A stretch of DNA of 64,000 bases, from contig NZ_CP113116.1 in assembly GCF_026625985.1 (NCBI RefSeq), positions 682,001 through 746,000 on the forward strand, written 5' to 3'. Position 1 is the stretch's first letter, and each line of letters starts with the position of its first letter. A program made the translations under genes and the position numbers. Origin of the DNA: Mycobacterium sp. Aquia_213 (GTDB lineage: Bacteria; Actinomycetota; Actinomycetes; Mycobacteriales; Mycobacteriaceae). Positions 33,944 through 43,501 of the stretch are shown here, one piece after another. A model generated the notes under the pieces. It worked only from the letters and a program-made list of their open reading frames with translations. It was not told the origin of the DNA and did not search any database.

Positions 33944-35212
33944 GTGCGCGTTCTGGTGATCGGCTCCGGTGCCCGTGAACATGCCCTGCTGCTGGCTCTC
34001 AGTAGAGATCCGCAGGTCACGGGGCTCGCTATTGCGCCCGGCAACGCCGGCACCACCCGGCTCGCCGAGCAACACGACGTCGACATCACCGCCGGTGCGG
34101 ACGTCGTCGCGCTGGCCCGCGAGGTCCGGGCCGACCTTGTCGTCATCGGTCCCGAAGTCCCCTTGGTGCTCGGGGTGGCCGACACCGTGCGCGCCGCCGG
34201 TATTGCCTGCTTCGGACCCGGCAAGGACGCGGCTCGCATCGAGGGGTCGAAGGCATTCGCCAAGGAGGTCATGGCGGCCGCCGGGGTGCGGACCGCTGCC
34301 AGCGAAATCGTGGACAGTCCCGCGCATTTGGATGCGGCCCTCGATCGCTTCGGGCCGCCCGCCGGAGACCCGGCCTGGGTGGTCAAGGACGACTCGCTGG
34401 CGGCCGGCAAGGGTGTGGTGGTGACCCCGGATCGCGCCGCCGCCCGTGCCCATGGCGCGAGTCTGCTCGAGGCCGGCCACCCCGTGTTGCTGGAGTCTTT
34501 CCTCGACGGCCCCGAGGTATCGCTGTTCTGCGTGGTCGACGGCGAAACGGTGGTGCCGCTGCTCCCGGCACAGGATTTCAAGCGGGTGGGTGACGGCGAC
34601 GCCGGCCCGAACACCGGTGGTATGGGCGCCTACGCGCCGTTGCCGTGGCTTCCCGGCGACGTTTACCGCGAAATCGTCAGCGGCATCGTCGAACCCGTTG
34701 CGGCCGAGATGGTTCGGCGCGGCAGCCCATTCTCCGGATTGCTCTATGTCGGACTCGCGATCACCGCGAAGGGGCCCGCGGTGGTCGAATTCAATTGCCG
34801 CTTCGGCGATCCGGAGACCCAGGCCGTGCTGGCCCTGCTGGATTCACCGCTCGGTCAGCTGCTGTATGCGGCCGGGACGGGCGCGCTGGCCGGCTTCGGC
34901 GAGTTGAGCTGGCGAGACGGGGCCGCGGTGACCGTGGTGCTGGCCGCCGAAAACTATCCCGGACGACCTCGGGTCGGCGACGTGATCGCCGGATCGGAAG
35001 CCGACGGAGTGCTGCATGCCGGGACAGCACGGCGCGACGACGGCGCGATCGTCTCATCGGGCGGACGGGTGCTGTCGGTGGTCGGCACCGGCGCCGACCT
35101 GACCGGTGCGCGTGCCGATGCGTATCGGATCCTCGGGTCAATTCGGCTGCCGGGCAGCCACTTCCGCAGCGACATCGGGTTGCTGGCGCAAGAGGGCAAA
35201 ATCCGCGTCTAG
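33944..35212 (+). CDS. purD: Phosphoribosylamine-glycine ligase PurD
   Basis: This 422-residue ATP-grasp enzyme starts VRVLVIGSGAREHAL, which is the PurD signature. It also has GPGKDAARIEGSKAFAKEVM, NTGGMGAYAP and VEFNCRFGDPETQ (metal and substrate binding). It makes glycinamide ribonucleotide in de novo purine synthesis. GTG start. Its stop overlaps the convergent ggtA stop by 4 bp. It opens a region in which purB, purC, purS and purQ follow between other genes. Confidence 0.97.
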   Translation: MRVLVIGSGAREHALLLALSRDPQVTGLAIAPGNAGTTRLAEQHDVDITAGADVVALAREVRADLVVIGPEVPLVLGVADTVRAAGIACFGPGKDAARIEGSKAFAKEVMAAAGVRTAASEIVDSPAHLDAALDRFGPPAGDPAWVVKDDSLAAGKGVVVTPDRAAARAHGASLLEAGHPVLLESFLDGPEVSLFCVVDGETVVPLLPAQDFKRVGDGDAGPNTGGMGAYAPLPWLPGDVYREIVSGIVEPVAAEMVRRGSPFSGLLYVGLAITAKGPAVVEFNCRFGDPETQAVLALLDSPLGQLLYAAGTGALAGFGELSWRDGAAVTVVLAAENYPGRPRVGDVIAGSEADGVLHAGTARRDDGAIVSSGGRVLSVVGTGADLTGARADAYRILGSIRLPGSHFRSDIGLLAQEGKIRV

Positions 35213-36792
35213 AAAGCCACGGCTTGGCCGTCGCGGCGCGGGTCACTCGCCGCGAGATACCCGTCGTCGAGGCGCCAGATCGCTTGGCAGCTGCCGAACG
35301 CGTTGTAGTCGTCCACGGTGAGCAGGTCGTGTCCGCGTCGCCGCAACTCGTCGAGCGTCGACGGCGGGAAACCCTGCTCGCAACTGACCTGCATGCCCTG
35401 CACCCAGCGAAACCGCGGGCCGTCGCAGGCCGCCTGCGGATTCTGGCCATAGTCGGAGATTCGGACCAATACCTGCACGTGGCCCTGCGGTTGCATCGGA
35501 CCGCCCATCACCCCGAAGCTCATCACGGGTGCGCCGTCCTTGGTCACAAAGCCCGGGATGATCGTCTGGTAAGGCCGCTTATTCGGCCCGACCCGATTCG
35601 GATGTCCCTGAGTCGCAACGAAACCCGCTCCGCGATTTTGCAATGAGATGCCGGTGCCCGGTACCACCACACCGGACCCGAATCCCAGGTAGTTCGACTG
35701 GATCATCGACACCATCAGTCCCGTTGCGTCGGCCGCGGTGAGATAGACGGTGCCCCCGGTCGGGGTACCCGCCGACGCAGGCTTGGCCTGATTTCGGTCG
35801 ATCAGCGCGGCCCGCTGCTTCAGGTACTCGGCGTCCAGCAGGTCCTCGGGGCGTACCGTCATGTGGTCGAGGTCGGCGACGTAGGCCTGCGCGTCCGCGA
35901 ACGCCAGCTTGAGCGCTTCGATCTGCAGGTGCACACTGTCGGCGGAATCGACTGGCAGCGAGGACATGTCGAACTGCGCAAGGATTCCGAGCGCAATCAA
36001 CGCCACGATGCCTTGGCCGTTGGGCGGTATCTCGTGGACGGTGTACCCCCGGTAGGTTCCGCTGATCGTGCCCACCCAATCGGCCCGGTGGGCGGCGAGG
36101 TCGCCGGCCCGCAGCACGCCGCCGTTGGCCGCTGCATGAGCTTCGAGGTGGGCCGCCAGCTCCCCGCGGTAGAACGACTCGCCGTTGGTCGCGGCGATCT
36201 TTTCCAGCGTCGCCGCATGCCCGGGAAAGCGAAAGCGCTCACCGGGTTTCGGTGCCCGCCCGTCGGGCAGGAAAGCTTCGGCGAAGCCCGGCTGCGATTC
36301 GAACAGCGGCACCTGGGCCGCCCATTGCTGCGCGATCGTCGGGGAGACTGGAAAGCCGTTGCGGCCGTAGGAGATCGCCGGCTCGAAGAGCCGCTCGAAC
36401 GGAAGCTTGCCGAACTTGGCGTGCAACTGGACCCATGCCGACACCGCTCCGGGCACCGTCACCGAATTCCAGCCCAGCCCGGGAACATCGTTGCCGCCGA
36501 AGTACTCTGGCGTCCACGCCGCCGGCGAACGGCCAGATGCGTTCAGTCCGTGTAGCTGCTTGCCGTCCCAGACGATGGCGAAGGCATCCGAGCCGATGCC
36601 GTTGGATACCGGCTCCACCACTGTCAGCGTGATGGCGGTCGCGACGGCCGCGTCGGCGGCACTGCCGCCCTCGGCGAGCATCCGAAGGCCCGCTTGGGCG
36701 GCCAGCGGTTGCGATGTGGCGACGATGTTTGATCCCAGGACGGGCTTTCGTGGCCAGGCGTACGGAAATTTCCAGTCGAACGGTGCGCTCAC
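35209..36792 (-). CDS. ggtA: Gamma-glutamyltransferase family protein GgtA
   Basis: This 527-residue Ntn-hydrolase precursor lacks a signal peptide. The likely autoprocessing and nucleophile Thr is in TGGTVYLTAADATG; the small subunit continues with MIQSNYLGFGSG and PVMSFGVMGGPMQPQGH. The family transfers or hydrolyses gamma-glutamyl groups or acts on related amides (cephalosporin acylase branch). Position matches Rv0773c. The Thr context differs from the usual DTTHFSVVD, so the substrate may not be glutathione. Confidence 0.9.
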   Translation of the reverse strand: MSAPFDWKFPYAWPRKPVLGSNIVATSQPLAAQAGLRMLAEGGSAADAAVATAITLTVVEPVSNGIGSDAFAIVWDGKQLHGLNASGRSPAAWTPEYFGGNDVPGLGWNSVTVPGAVSAWVQLHAKFGKLPFERLFEPAISYGRNGFPVSPTIAQQWAAQVPLFESQPGFAEAFLPDGRAPKPGERFRFPGHAATLEKIAATNGESFYRGELAAHLEAHAAANGGVLRAGDLAAHRADWVGTISGTYRGYTVHEIPPNGQGIVALIALGILAQFDMSSLPVDSADSVHLQIEALKLAFADAQAYVADLDHMTVRPEDLLDAEYLKQRAALIDRNQAKPASAGTPTGGTVYLTAADATGLMVSMIQSNYLGFGSGVVVPGTGISLQNRGAGFVATQGHPNRVGPNKRPYQTIIPGFVTKDGAPVMSFGVMGGPMQPQGHVQVLVRISDYGQNPQAACDGPRFRWVQGMQVSCEQGFPPSTLDELRRRGHDLLTVDDYNAFGSCQAIWRLDDGYLAASDPRRDGQAVAF

Positions 36793-36820
36793 CCACGCGA
36801 GCGTAATGCTCGCGACCTAG

Positions 36821-37738
36821 CTAGGTCGTCAGCAGCGGTGCCATCCAGGTCAGTTCGGCCGGCAGCTGCGAGCTCCAGAACGCGGGGTTGTGCCCGCCGG
36901 GCGAGAAACCACCCGCGGGCGGATTGGGCAGCGCAGCGATGAACTGCTTGGTCGCGTCGTAGAACGGATCGCTGTCGCCGCAGTCGATCCGGATCGGAAT
37001 CGACGCCAGCGCCGGCATTCCGAACACCGAATTCGCCGCGAAGTCGTCGGGGCCGTCGAAAGCCCCGGGTGCGGCCGCCCCGGACGACATCCAGAGCGCC
37101 GGGCTCACCGCACAGATCGCCGCGGTGCGTGCCGGTCCCAGCCGGCCGCCGAGCAGCAGTGCGCCGTAGCCGCCCATCGACCAACCCAAGAACGCCACCC
37201 GCGAGGTGTCCAGCCGCTGGCTGTCCAGCATCGGAATCAGCTCGTTCAGCACCATCGCGCCGGCGTCTTCACCCGAAGAGCGCTTGTGCCAATAGCCGCC
37301 GCCGCCGTCGACGGCGACGACCGCGAATGGCGGCAGCCCCGCATTGACGGCCTGAGCCAGGCCCTGCTCGACACCGCCGGCCATCACGGTGGCCGCATCA
37401 CTGCCCTTGCCGTGCAGCGCGATCACCGGGCGCAGCGCCTTGGTCTGCCCCGGCGGCCGGGCGATCGCCCATTTGGTCGATATCCCGCCGCGTGCCGCCG
37501 AGACGAAGGAACCGGTCGTCATCGTCGGTGCCGGGTCTGCCGGGGGAGCGGGCTCGAGGGGGGCGCTGGGCGGCGGCGCCAACGGCGCCTGGGTGCTGGC
37601 CCTCGACACCGGAATGCTGCGAGATGGTCTGGCGTGTAACAGGTTGTCGAGCGCAAACACGCCGGTCGCACCTATTGCCGCGCTGGCACCAAGACCGAGC
37701 ACGGCGCGGCGGCTCAAGTCGGGCATGCGGGCCATCAT
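36821..37738 (-). CDS. Exported alpha/beta esterase (Rv0774c-like)
   Basis: This 305-residue protein has a twin-arginine-like start (SRRAVLGLGASAAIGATG), a Pro-rich linker and an esterase domain with nucleophile motif GWSMGGYGA, an acid region DCGDSDPF and the His of PGGHNPAFW. It resembles mycolyltransferase-like and S-formylglutathione hydrolase-like esterases; position matches Rv0774c, a lipolytic enzyme. Several ATGs lie close together (37738, 37735, 37726), and none has a clear ribosome-binding site, so the start is uncertain. Confidence 0.85.
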   Translation of the reverse strand: MMARMPDLSRRAVLGLGASAAIGATGVFALDNLLHARPSRSIPVSRASTQAPLAPPPSAPLEPAPPADPAPTMTTGSFVSAARGGISTKWAIARPPGQTKALRPVIALHGKGSDAATVMAGGVEQGLAQAVNAGLPPFAVVAVDGGGGYWHKRSSGEDAGAMVLNELIPMLDSQRLDTSRVAFLGWSMGGYGALLLGGRLGPARTAAICAVSPALWMSSGAAAPGAFDGPDDFAANSVFGMPALASIPIRIDCGDSDPFYDATKQFIAALPNPPAGGFSPGGHNPAFWSSQLPAELTWMAPLLTT

Positions 37739-37799
37739 GCCATGGCCGTTTGGCGGAAATGGCAATGCAGTACCACTTTGACTGGCACGATGGCTACTC

Positions 37800-38417
37800 G
37801 TGACTGCAGCGGTTACTCCGAAAGGAGAACGTCGACGGTATGCGCTAGTGAGCGCTGCCGCCGAGCTGCTTGCCGAAGGCGGGTTCGAAGCGGTGCGGCA
37901 CCGGGCGGTTGCGCAGCGGGCCGGTCTGCCATTGGCGTCGACTACTTATTACTTCTCGTCTCTTGACGACTTGATCGCCCGTGCGGTCGAACACATCGCG
38001 ATGATCGAGGTGGCGCAGCTGCGAGCCCGGGTCAACGCGCTGTCCCGCCGCCGCCGGGGCCCCGAGACCAGCGCGGAGGTGCTGGTCGACCTGCTGGTGG
38101 GGGACCTCTCCGATCAGACGCTCGTCGAGCAGCTGATCTCGCGATACGAGCGAAACATCGCCTGCACCCGCCTGACCGCGTTGCGCGAGACCATGCGCCG
38201 CAGCCTGCGGCAGCGTGCCGATGCCGTTGCCGAGGCCATCGAGCGATCCGGCCGAGCCGTGCGTATCGAGCTGATCTGCACCCTGATCTGCGCGGTCGAT
38301 GGTTCGGTGGTCTCCGCGCTGGTCGAGGGTCGCGACCCCCGCACCGCCGCAATGGGAACGGTGATCGACATCATCGACGTGCTCGCACCCATCGACGAGC
38401 GACCGGTACGGATCTGA
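37800..38417 (+). CDS. TetR-family regulator (Rv0775-like)
   Basis: This 205-residue protein has an N-terminal helix-turn-helix (RRYALVSAAAELLAEGGFEAVRHRAVAQRAGLPLASTTYYFSSLDDL) and a helical ligand-binding domain ending MGTVIDIIDVLAP. GTG start. It is divergent from the esterase gene with about 60 bp between, so it probably regulates that promoter. No clear palindrome was seen. Ligand unknown. Confidence 0.9.
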   Translation: MTAAVTPKGERRRYALVSAAAELLAEGGFEAVRHRAVAQRAGLPLASTTYYFSSLDDLIARAVEHIAMIEVAQLRARVNALSRRRRGPETSAEVLVDLLVGDLSDQTLVEQLISRYERNIACTRLTALRETMRRSLRQRADAVAEAIERSGRAVRIELICTLICAVDGSVVSALVEGRDPRTAAMGTVIDIIDVLAPIDERPVRI

Positions 38418-38421
38418 CCCG

Positions 38422-39168
38422 TCACGGCCCGGTCAGGTCGGCAGGCAGCGCCGGCGTCACGATGCACCCGCTGGCCAAGTCCCCGTAAATCGTGATGCGG
38501 CCTGGGCAGCGCTGGGCGTAGAGCGCCACATAGGCGCAGACCACGGCGTCGACGGGGTCCTCGGCGCGACGCAGATCGCTCTTGCGCTGCGCCGTCGCCA
38601 CCTGTTTGCGCAGCCCAACCCAGTCGGGATGATCGGCGACGCGCACCGGAACGTCGGTGTCGGCGAGCCGCTCGACGCCGTCCATCAGCAGCAATAGCTC
38701 CGATTTGAGGCGCTCGAGGGTGCGGCCGGGCTTGGCCTTGTATTTCAAGGTCCGCTCCAGCCGGAACAGCGCGACGGTCGCCGCGTGCGGGTAGACCTCG
38801 ATCGCACGCCGCACGATGGCCGAGCGTGGATCCATGTCGAGGCCCAGCGCCTCGGCCAGCCGCGCCCCGCGCGGACCGTTGGCGAACTCGGGCTTGCCGG
38901 TGTTGGCCGGATGGGCTCCGGCCTCGAACCTGCGGAAGTCGCGGTTGAGTGCGGTCTCGGCCGGACGCTGACCAGTGGGATTGTTCACCACCAGCGGTGC
39001 GTCGAACCCGACCACGCACTCCCCGTGCACGTAAGGGCGCAGTGCCGCCAGGATTTCGTCGTCGTCGCGGACGGCGCCGGCGCTCACCAGGCAACCGTCG
39101 GAGTCGACGACGGCGACCCCGGTCGGGTTGCGGATGCCCCACGCGAGGTCGACGCCGGCGTAGTACAT
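38422..39168 (-). CDS. DUF429 family protein (Rv0776c-like)
   Basis: This protein has 248 residues from MYYAGVDLAWG. The RNase H-like opening GVDLAWGIRNPTGVAVVD and the later ECVVGFDAPLVVNNPTGQRPAE are the DUF429 pattern, a predicted nuclease-type fold with Asp residues in the right places. Longer frames to 39456 have a poor Arg/Pro-rich start and would run into the divergent purB promoter. Function unknown in the family. Convergent with the TetR gene (4 bp between stops). Confidence 0.85.
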   Translation of the reverse strand: MYYAGVDLAWGIRNPTGVAVVDSDGCLVSAGAVRDDDEILAALRPYVHGECVVGFDAPLVVNNPTGQRPAETALNRDFRRFEAGAHPANTGKPEFANGPRGARLAEALGLDMDPRSAIVRRAIEVYPHAATVALFRLERTLKYKAKPGRTLERLKSELLLLMDGVERLADTDVPVRVADHPDWVGLRKQVATAQRKSDLRRAEDPVDAVVCAYVALYAQRCPGRITIYGDLASGCIVTPALPADLTGP

Positions 39169-39248
39169 GCCGCGAAACTGTAACCACCGACGTCCGAACT
39201 CGGGAAATGCGTTGCCAGTCGCAGTCTCGCGGTCGATAAGCTGACCCG

Positions 39249-40667
39249 GTGAGCATTCCGAATGTGCTGGCCGCCCGGTATGCCAGCGCCGAGATGGTCG
39301 GGATCTGGTCGCCGGAGGCCAAGGTCGTCGCGGAGCGGCGGCTGTGGCTGGCCGTGTTGCGGGCGCAGACCGAACTCGGTGTTCCGCTACCCCAGGACGC
39401 GGTCGCCGACTACGAGCGAGTGCTCGAGGACGTGGACTTGGCCTCGATCGCGGCACGCGAGCGGGTGCTGCGGCATGACGTCAAGGCCCGTATCGAGGAA
39501 TTCAACGCCCTGGCCGGTCACGAGCATGTGCACAAGGGGATGACCAGTCGCGATCTGACCGAGAACGTCGAGCAGCTGCAGATCCGGCGGTCGCTGGAAC
39601 TGGTTTTCTCGCACGGGGTGGCGGTGGTGGCACGGCTTGCCGAGCGGGCCGTGGCGTATCGCGATCTGGTGATGGCCGGACGCAGCCACAACGTCGCCGC
39701 CCAAGCCACCACGCTGGGCAAGCGGTTCGCGTCCGCGGCCCAGGAGACGCTGATCGCGTTGACCAGGTTGCGCGAGTTGATCGATCGCTATCCGCTGCGC
39801 GGTATCAAGGGCCCGATGGGCACCTCGCAAGACATGCTCGACCTGCTGGACGGCGACGCGGTCAAACTGGCCGAACTCGAGCGGCGCATTGCTGAATTCC
39901 TCGGTTTCGCAACGGTTTTGACCAGCGTCGGGCAGGTCTATCCGCGTTCGCTGGATCACGACGTGCTCTCCGCGCTGGTGCAGCTGGGTGCCGGGCCGTC
40001 GTCGATGGCCCACACCATCCGGCTGATGGCCGGGCACGAACTCGTGACGGAAGGGTTTGCGGAGGGACAGGTTGGCTCCTCGGCGATGCCGCACAAGATG
40101 AACACCCGCAGCTGCGAACGGGTCAACGGCCTGCAGGTGGTGCTGCGTGGTTACGCCTCGATGGCCGCCGAGCTCGCCGGCGCGCAGTGGAACGAGGGCG
40201 ACGTGTTCTGCTCGGTGGTACGCCGAGTTGCCTTGCCGGACAGCTTCTTTGCCATTGACGGCCAGATCGAGACTTTTTTGACGGTGCTCGACGAGTTCGG
40301 CGCCTACCCGGCGGTGATCGAGCGGGAGTTGGATCGCTACTTGCCCTTCCTGGCCACCACGAAGGTGTTGATCGCGGCCGTGCGGGCCGGCATGGGACGC
40401 GAGGCCGCGCATCACGTGATCCGGGAACACGCGGTGGCAACGGCATTGGCGATGCGGGAACGCGGCGCCGAGCCCGATCTGCTGGACCGGTTGGCCGCCG
40501 ACGAGCGGCTGCCGCTGGACCGCGCGGCGCTGGACGCCGCGCTGGCCGACAAGAAGGCGTTCACCGGCGCCGCCGGTGATCAGGTCGATAAGGTTGCGGC
40601 GCAAGTCGATTCGCTAGTGGGCCGCTACCCGGACGCGGCCAAGTACGCTCCGGGTGCGATCCTGTGA
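39249..40667 (+). CDS. purB: Adenylosuccinate lyase PurB
   Basis: This 472-residue fumarase/aspartase-superfamily enzyme has the signature GSSAMPHKMNTRSCERV with the catalytic Ser, the early TSRDLTENVEQLQIR, and MAGRSHNVAAQATTLGKR with the catalytic His. It cleaves SAICAR and adenylosuccinate in purine synthesis. GTG start. Its stop overlaps the start of cyp126 by 4 bp, so the P450 is translated from the same message. Confidence 0.97.
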   Translation: MSIPNVLAARYASAEMVGIWSPEAKVVAERRLWLAVLRAQTELGVPLPQDAVADYERVLEDVDLASIAARERVLRHDVKARIEEFNALAGHEHVHKGMTSRDLTENVEQLQIRRSLELVFSHGVAVVARLAERAVAYRDLVMAGRSHNVAAQATTLGKRFASAAQETLIALTRLRELIDRYPLRGIKGPMGTSQDMLDLLDGDAVKLAELERRIAEFLGFATVLTSVGQVYPRSLDHDVLSALVQLGAGPSSMAHTIRLMAGHELVTEGFAEGQVGSSAMPHKMNTRSCERVNGLQVVLRGYASMAAELAGAQWNEGDVFCSVVRRVALPDSFFAIDGQIETFLTVLDEFGAYPAVIERELDRYLPFLATTKVLIAAVRAGMGREAAHHVIREHAVATALAMRERGAEPDLLDRLAADERLPLDRAALDAALADKKAFTGAAGDQVDKVAAQVDSLVGRYPDAAKYAPGAIL

Positions 40668-41923
40668 CCCTCGCCGGCGCGCTGTCGGGGATCGACTTCA
40701 CCGATCTGGAAAACTTCGCCAAAGGTTTTCCGCACGAGTTGTTCGCCGTGCACCGCCGCGAGGCGCCGGTCTATTGGCATGAGCCGACCGACAACACCCC
40801 GGACGCCGAGGGCTTCTGGTCGGTTGCAACCTACGCGGAAAACCTTGCCGTACTCAAAGACCCGGTGACGTACTCGTCGGTGACCGGCGGCGCTCGACCG
40901 TTCGGCGGGACGCTGCTGCAGGACCTGTCGATCGCGGGTCAGGTGCTCAACATGATGGACGACCCGCGGCACTCGCAGATTCGGCGACTGGTCAGCTCCG
41001 GGCTGACGCCGCGGATGATCCGTCGCGTCGAGGACGATCTACGGGCCCGGGCGCGACGGCTGGTGGACGACGTGGTGCCCGGCGAACCGTTCGACTTCCT
41101 CGTCGACATCGCCGCCGAACTGCCAATGCAGATGATCTGCATTCTGCTGGGAGTGCCCGAATCCGAACGGCATTGGCTGTTCGAGGCCATTGAGCCGCAG
41201 TTCGACTTCGGGGGCTCGCGCAAGGCCAAATTATCGCAGCTGTCGCCGCGAACGTCCGCCGAAGAGGCCGGGTCGCGGATGTACAACTACGGCCAAGAGC
41301 TGATCGCCTCGAAGCGTGCCAATCCGACCGACGACATGTTGTCGGTGGTCGCCAACGCGACGGTCAACGAGGTGGACGGACCAGTCCCGTCCGATCTTGA
41401 GGTGTATCTGTTCTTCAGCCTGCTGTTCAGCGCCGGCGCCGAGACGACTCGCAACGCGGTTGCCGGCGGGCTGTTGTCGCTGGCCCAGCACCCGGACCAA
41501 TTACGCACGCTGCGTGCTGATTTCGGCCTGCTTCCAACGGCGGTCGAGGAGATGGTGCGGTGGACGTCGCCGTCGCCGTCCAAACGGCGCACCGCCACCC
41601 GCGACGTCGTCCTCGGCGGCCAGTCGATCGAAGCCGGACAGAAGGTACAGATCTGGGAAGGCTCGGCCAACCGCGATGCCGGCGTCTTCGACCGCGCAGA
41701 TGAGTTCGACATCGACCGAAAACCCAATCCGCACTTGGGCTTCGGTCAAGGTGTGCATTACTGCCTGGGGGCCAACCTGGCGCGCCTGGAGCTGCGGGTC
41801 CTGTACGAGGAGCTGCTGTCGCGCTTCGGCTCCGTACGGGTGGTCCGGCCCGTCGAATGGACGCGAAGCAACCGGCACACCGGCATCCGGCATCTGGTCG
41901 TGGAGCTACGCGAGGAACAGTGA
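40664..41923 (+). CDS. cyp126: Cytochrome P450 CYP126
   Basis: This 419-residue P450 has I-helix LLFSAGAETTRNAV, K-helix EEMVRWTSPS and heme loop LGFGQGVHYCLGANLARLE. Coupled to purB and followed by the convergent membrane protein, as Rv0778 (CYP126) is in H37Rv. The natural substrate is unsettled; its co-expression with purine genes is conserved and unexplained. GTG start within the purB stop overlap. Confidence 0.93.
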   Translation: MTLAGALSGIDFTDLENFAKGFPHELFAVHRREAPVYWHEPTDNTPDAEGFWSVATYAENLAVLKDPVTYSSVTGGARPFGGTLLQDLSIAGQVLNMMDDPRHSQIRRLVSSGLTPRMIRRVEDDLRARARRLVDDVVPGEPFDFLVDIAAELPMQMICILLGVPESERHWLFEAIEPQFDFGGSRKAKLSQLSPRTSAEEAGSRMYNYGQELIASKRANPTDDMLSVVANATVNEVDGPVPSDLEVYLFFSLLFSAGAETTRNAVAGGLLSLAQHPDQLRTLRADFGLLPTAVEEMVRWTSPSPSKRRTATRDVVLGGQSIEAGQKVQIWEGSANRDAGVFDRADEFDIDRKPNPHLGFGQGVHYCLGANLARLELRVLYEELLSRFGSVRVVRPVEWTRSNRHTGIRHLVVELREEQ

Positions 41924-41932
41924 CGTTCCGGC

Positions 41933-42550
41933 TCACCGACGGATCGTGATCCCCGCCGATCGCAGTTCGAGGGCGGCCAGCGCGCGAATCGTAAAGGGAT
42001 CCTCGTGACGCCAGCCACCCACCGGATCCGGACTGATCGCGGCTAGTTTCGCCGGCGAGCGATTCGTCAAAGCCCGCAGTGCCAGCAGCTGTTCGCCGGC
42101 CGGCGTCGCGGCCAATGCGGTCACGGTCAATTTGCGCCGGAAGAACCGGAGCCGCAGGTAAAGCCACGGCATGGCCGCGACAAGGATCGGGGGAGCGACG
42201 ACGGCCAGTGCCAGCAGCACAGCGAGCCAGCCGGCCGTGGTATCCAGTTCGTGCAGGGCGCCCGCGATTTCTGCGGCGGCGTCGCTAGCCGAGCTCAGCG
42301 GTTTGCTGACGGTATCGCCGACGACCGGAATATGTTGTGCGCCATGACCTGCCGAGGCCAGGTTCCCCGCGATGCTGTGGGTGCCGTCCTCGACTTGTCG
42401 GCCGGCGTCGGCGATCGTCGAGATGGCGTCGTAGACGGCGATGCCGACGAACAACCAGATCGCCGTCCACACGACGATGACGGCATCGCTGAACAGCTGG
42501 GCCAGCAATCGGCCGGGCGTGGTGGCGTAGGGCAAAAAGCGCGATCTCAT
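41933..42550 (-). CDS. Two-TM membrane protein (Rv0779c-like)
   Basis: This 205-residue protein has membrane segments at about 23-43 and 103-128 separated by a Ser/Ala/Asp-rich loop with coiled-coil character. The C-terminal part is a basic helical cytoplasmic domain (RLRFFRRKLTVTALAATPAGEQLLALRALT). Position matches Rv0779c. No function is known; no enzyme motif is visible. It is divergent from purC by 57 bp. Confidence 0.87.
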   Translation of the reverse strand: MRSRFLPYATTPGRLLAQLFSDAVIVVWTAIWLFVGIAVYDAISTIADAGRQVEDGTHSIAGNLASAGHGAQHIPVVGDTVSKPLSSASDAAAEIAGALHELDTTAGWLAVLLALAVVAPPILVAAMPWLYLRLRFFRRKLTVTALAATPAGEQLLALRALTNRSPAKLAAISPDPVGGWRHEDPFTIRALAALELRSAGITIRR

Positions 42551-42607
42551 ACCCTCGATCCCAGCACAGCTCCAGGCCCCGGGTGGGCTTCCCGATAGGC
42601 TGGCCCG

Positions 42608-43501
42608 ATGCGCCCTGCACTGTCCGACTACCAGCATCTGGCCAGCGGCAAGGTCCGCGAGCTGTACCGCGTCGACGAAGACCACCTGCTGCTGGTCGCC
42701 AGCGACCGGATCTCGGCGTACGACTTCGTCCTGGACAGCACGATCCCGGACAAAGGCCGCATCCTGACCGCGATGAGCGTGTTTTTCTTCGGCCTGGTCG
42801 ACGCCCCCAACCATCTGGCCGGACCGCCCGACGACCCACGCATCCCCGACGAGGTGCTGGGCCGCGCGCTGGTGGTGGGTCAGCTGGAGATGATGCCGGT
42901 GGAGTGCGTGGCCCGCGGCTATCTGACCGGCTCGGGACTGCTGGACTATCAGGCGACCGGCAAGGTCTGCGGCATCACGCTGCCGCCGGGGCTGGTCGAG
43001 GCCAGCAAGTTCGCCCAGCCACTGTTCACCCCGGCGACCAAAGCCGCACTGGGCGATCACGACGAGAACATTTCCTTCAACCGGGTGATCGAGATGGTGG
43101 GCGGGGTACGGGCCAACCAGCTGCGCGACCGCACGCTGCAGATCTATGTGCAGGCCGCCGATCACGCCTCGACGACGGGAATCATCATCGCCGACACCAA
43201 GTTCGAATTCGGCACCGACCGCGACGGCAACCTGCTGCTGGCCGACGAGATCTTCACCCCGGACTCGTCGCGGTACTGGCCCGCCGAGGATTACCGCGTC
43301 GGTGTCGTCCAGACCAGTTTCGACAAGCAGTTCGTCCGCAATTGGCTCACCAGTCCCGAATCCGGCTGGGATCGGCACGGCTCGCAACCCCCACCACCGC
43401 TGCCGGCCGACATCATCGACGCCACCCGTGCCCGTTATATCAATGCCTACGAGCGGATTTCCGGTTTGAGCTTCGGTGACTGGATCGGCCCGGCCGCATG
43501 A
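42608..43501 (+). CDS. purC: SAICAR synthetase PurC
   Basis: This 297-residue enzyme has SGKVRELYRVDEDHLLLVASDRISAYDFV, the purine motif VECVARGYLTGSG, and ADTKFEFGTDRDGNLLLADEIFTPDSSRYW. It joins aspartate to CAIR with ATP. Its stop overlaps the ptrB start by 4 bp. The next purine genes are purS and purQ about 11 kb on. Confidence 0.97.
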   Translation: MRPALSDYQHLASGKVRELYRVDEDHLLLVASDRISAYDFVLDSTIPDKGRILTAMSVFFFGLVDAPNHLAGPPDDPRIPDEVLGRALVVGQLEMMPVECVARGYLTGSGLLDYQATGKVCGITLPPGLVEASKFAQPLFTPATKAALGDHDENISFNRVIEMVGGVRANQLRDRTLQIYVQAADHASTTGIIIADTKFEFGTDRDGNLLLADEIFTPDSSRYWPAEDYRVGVVQTSFDKQFVRNWLTSPESGWDRHGSQPPPPLPADIIDATRARYINAYERISGLSFGDWIGPAA

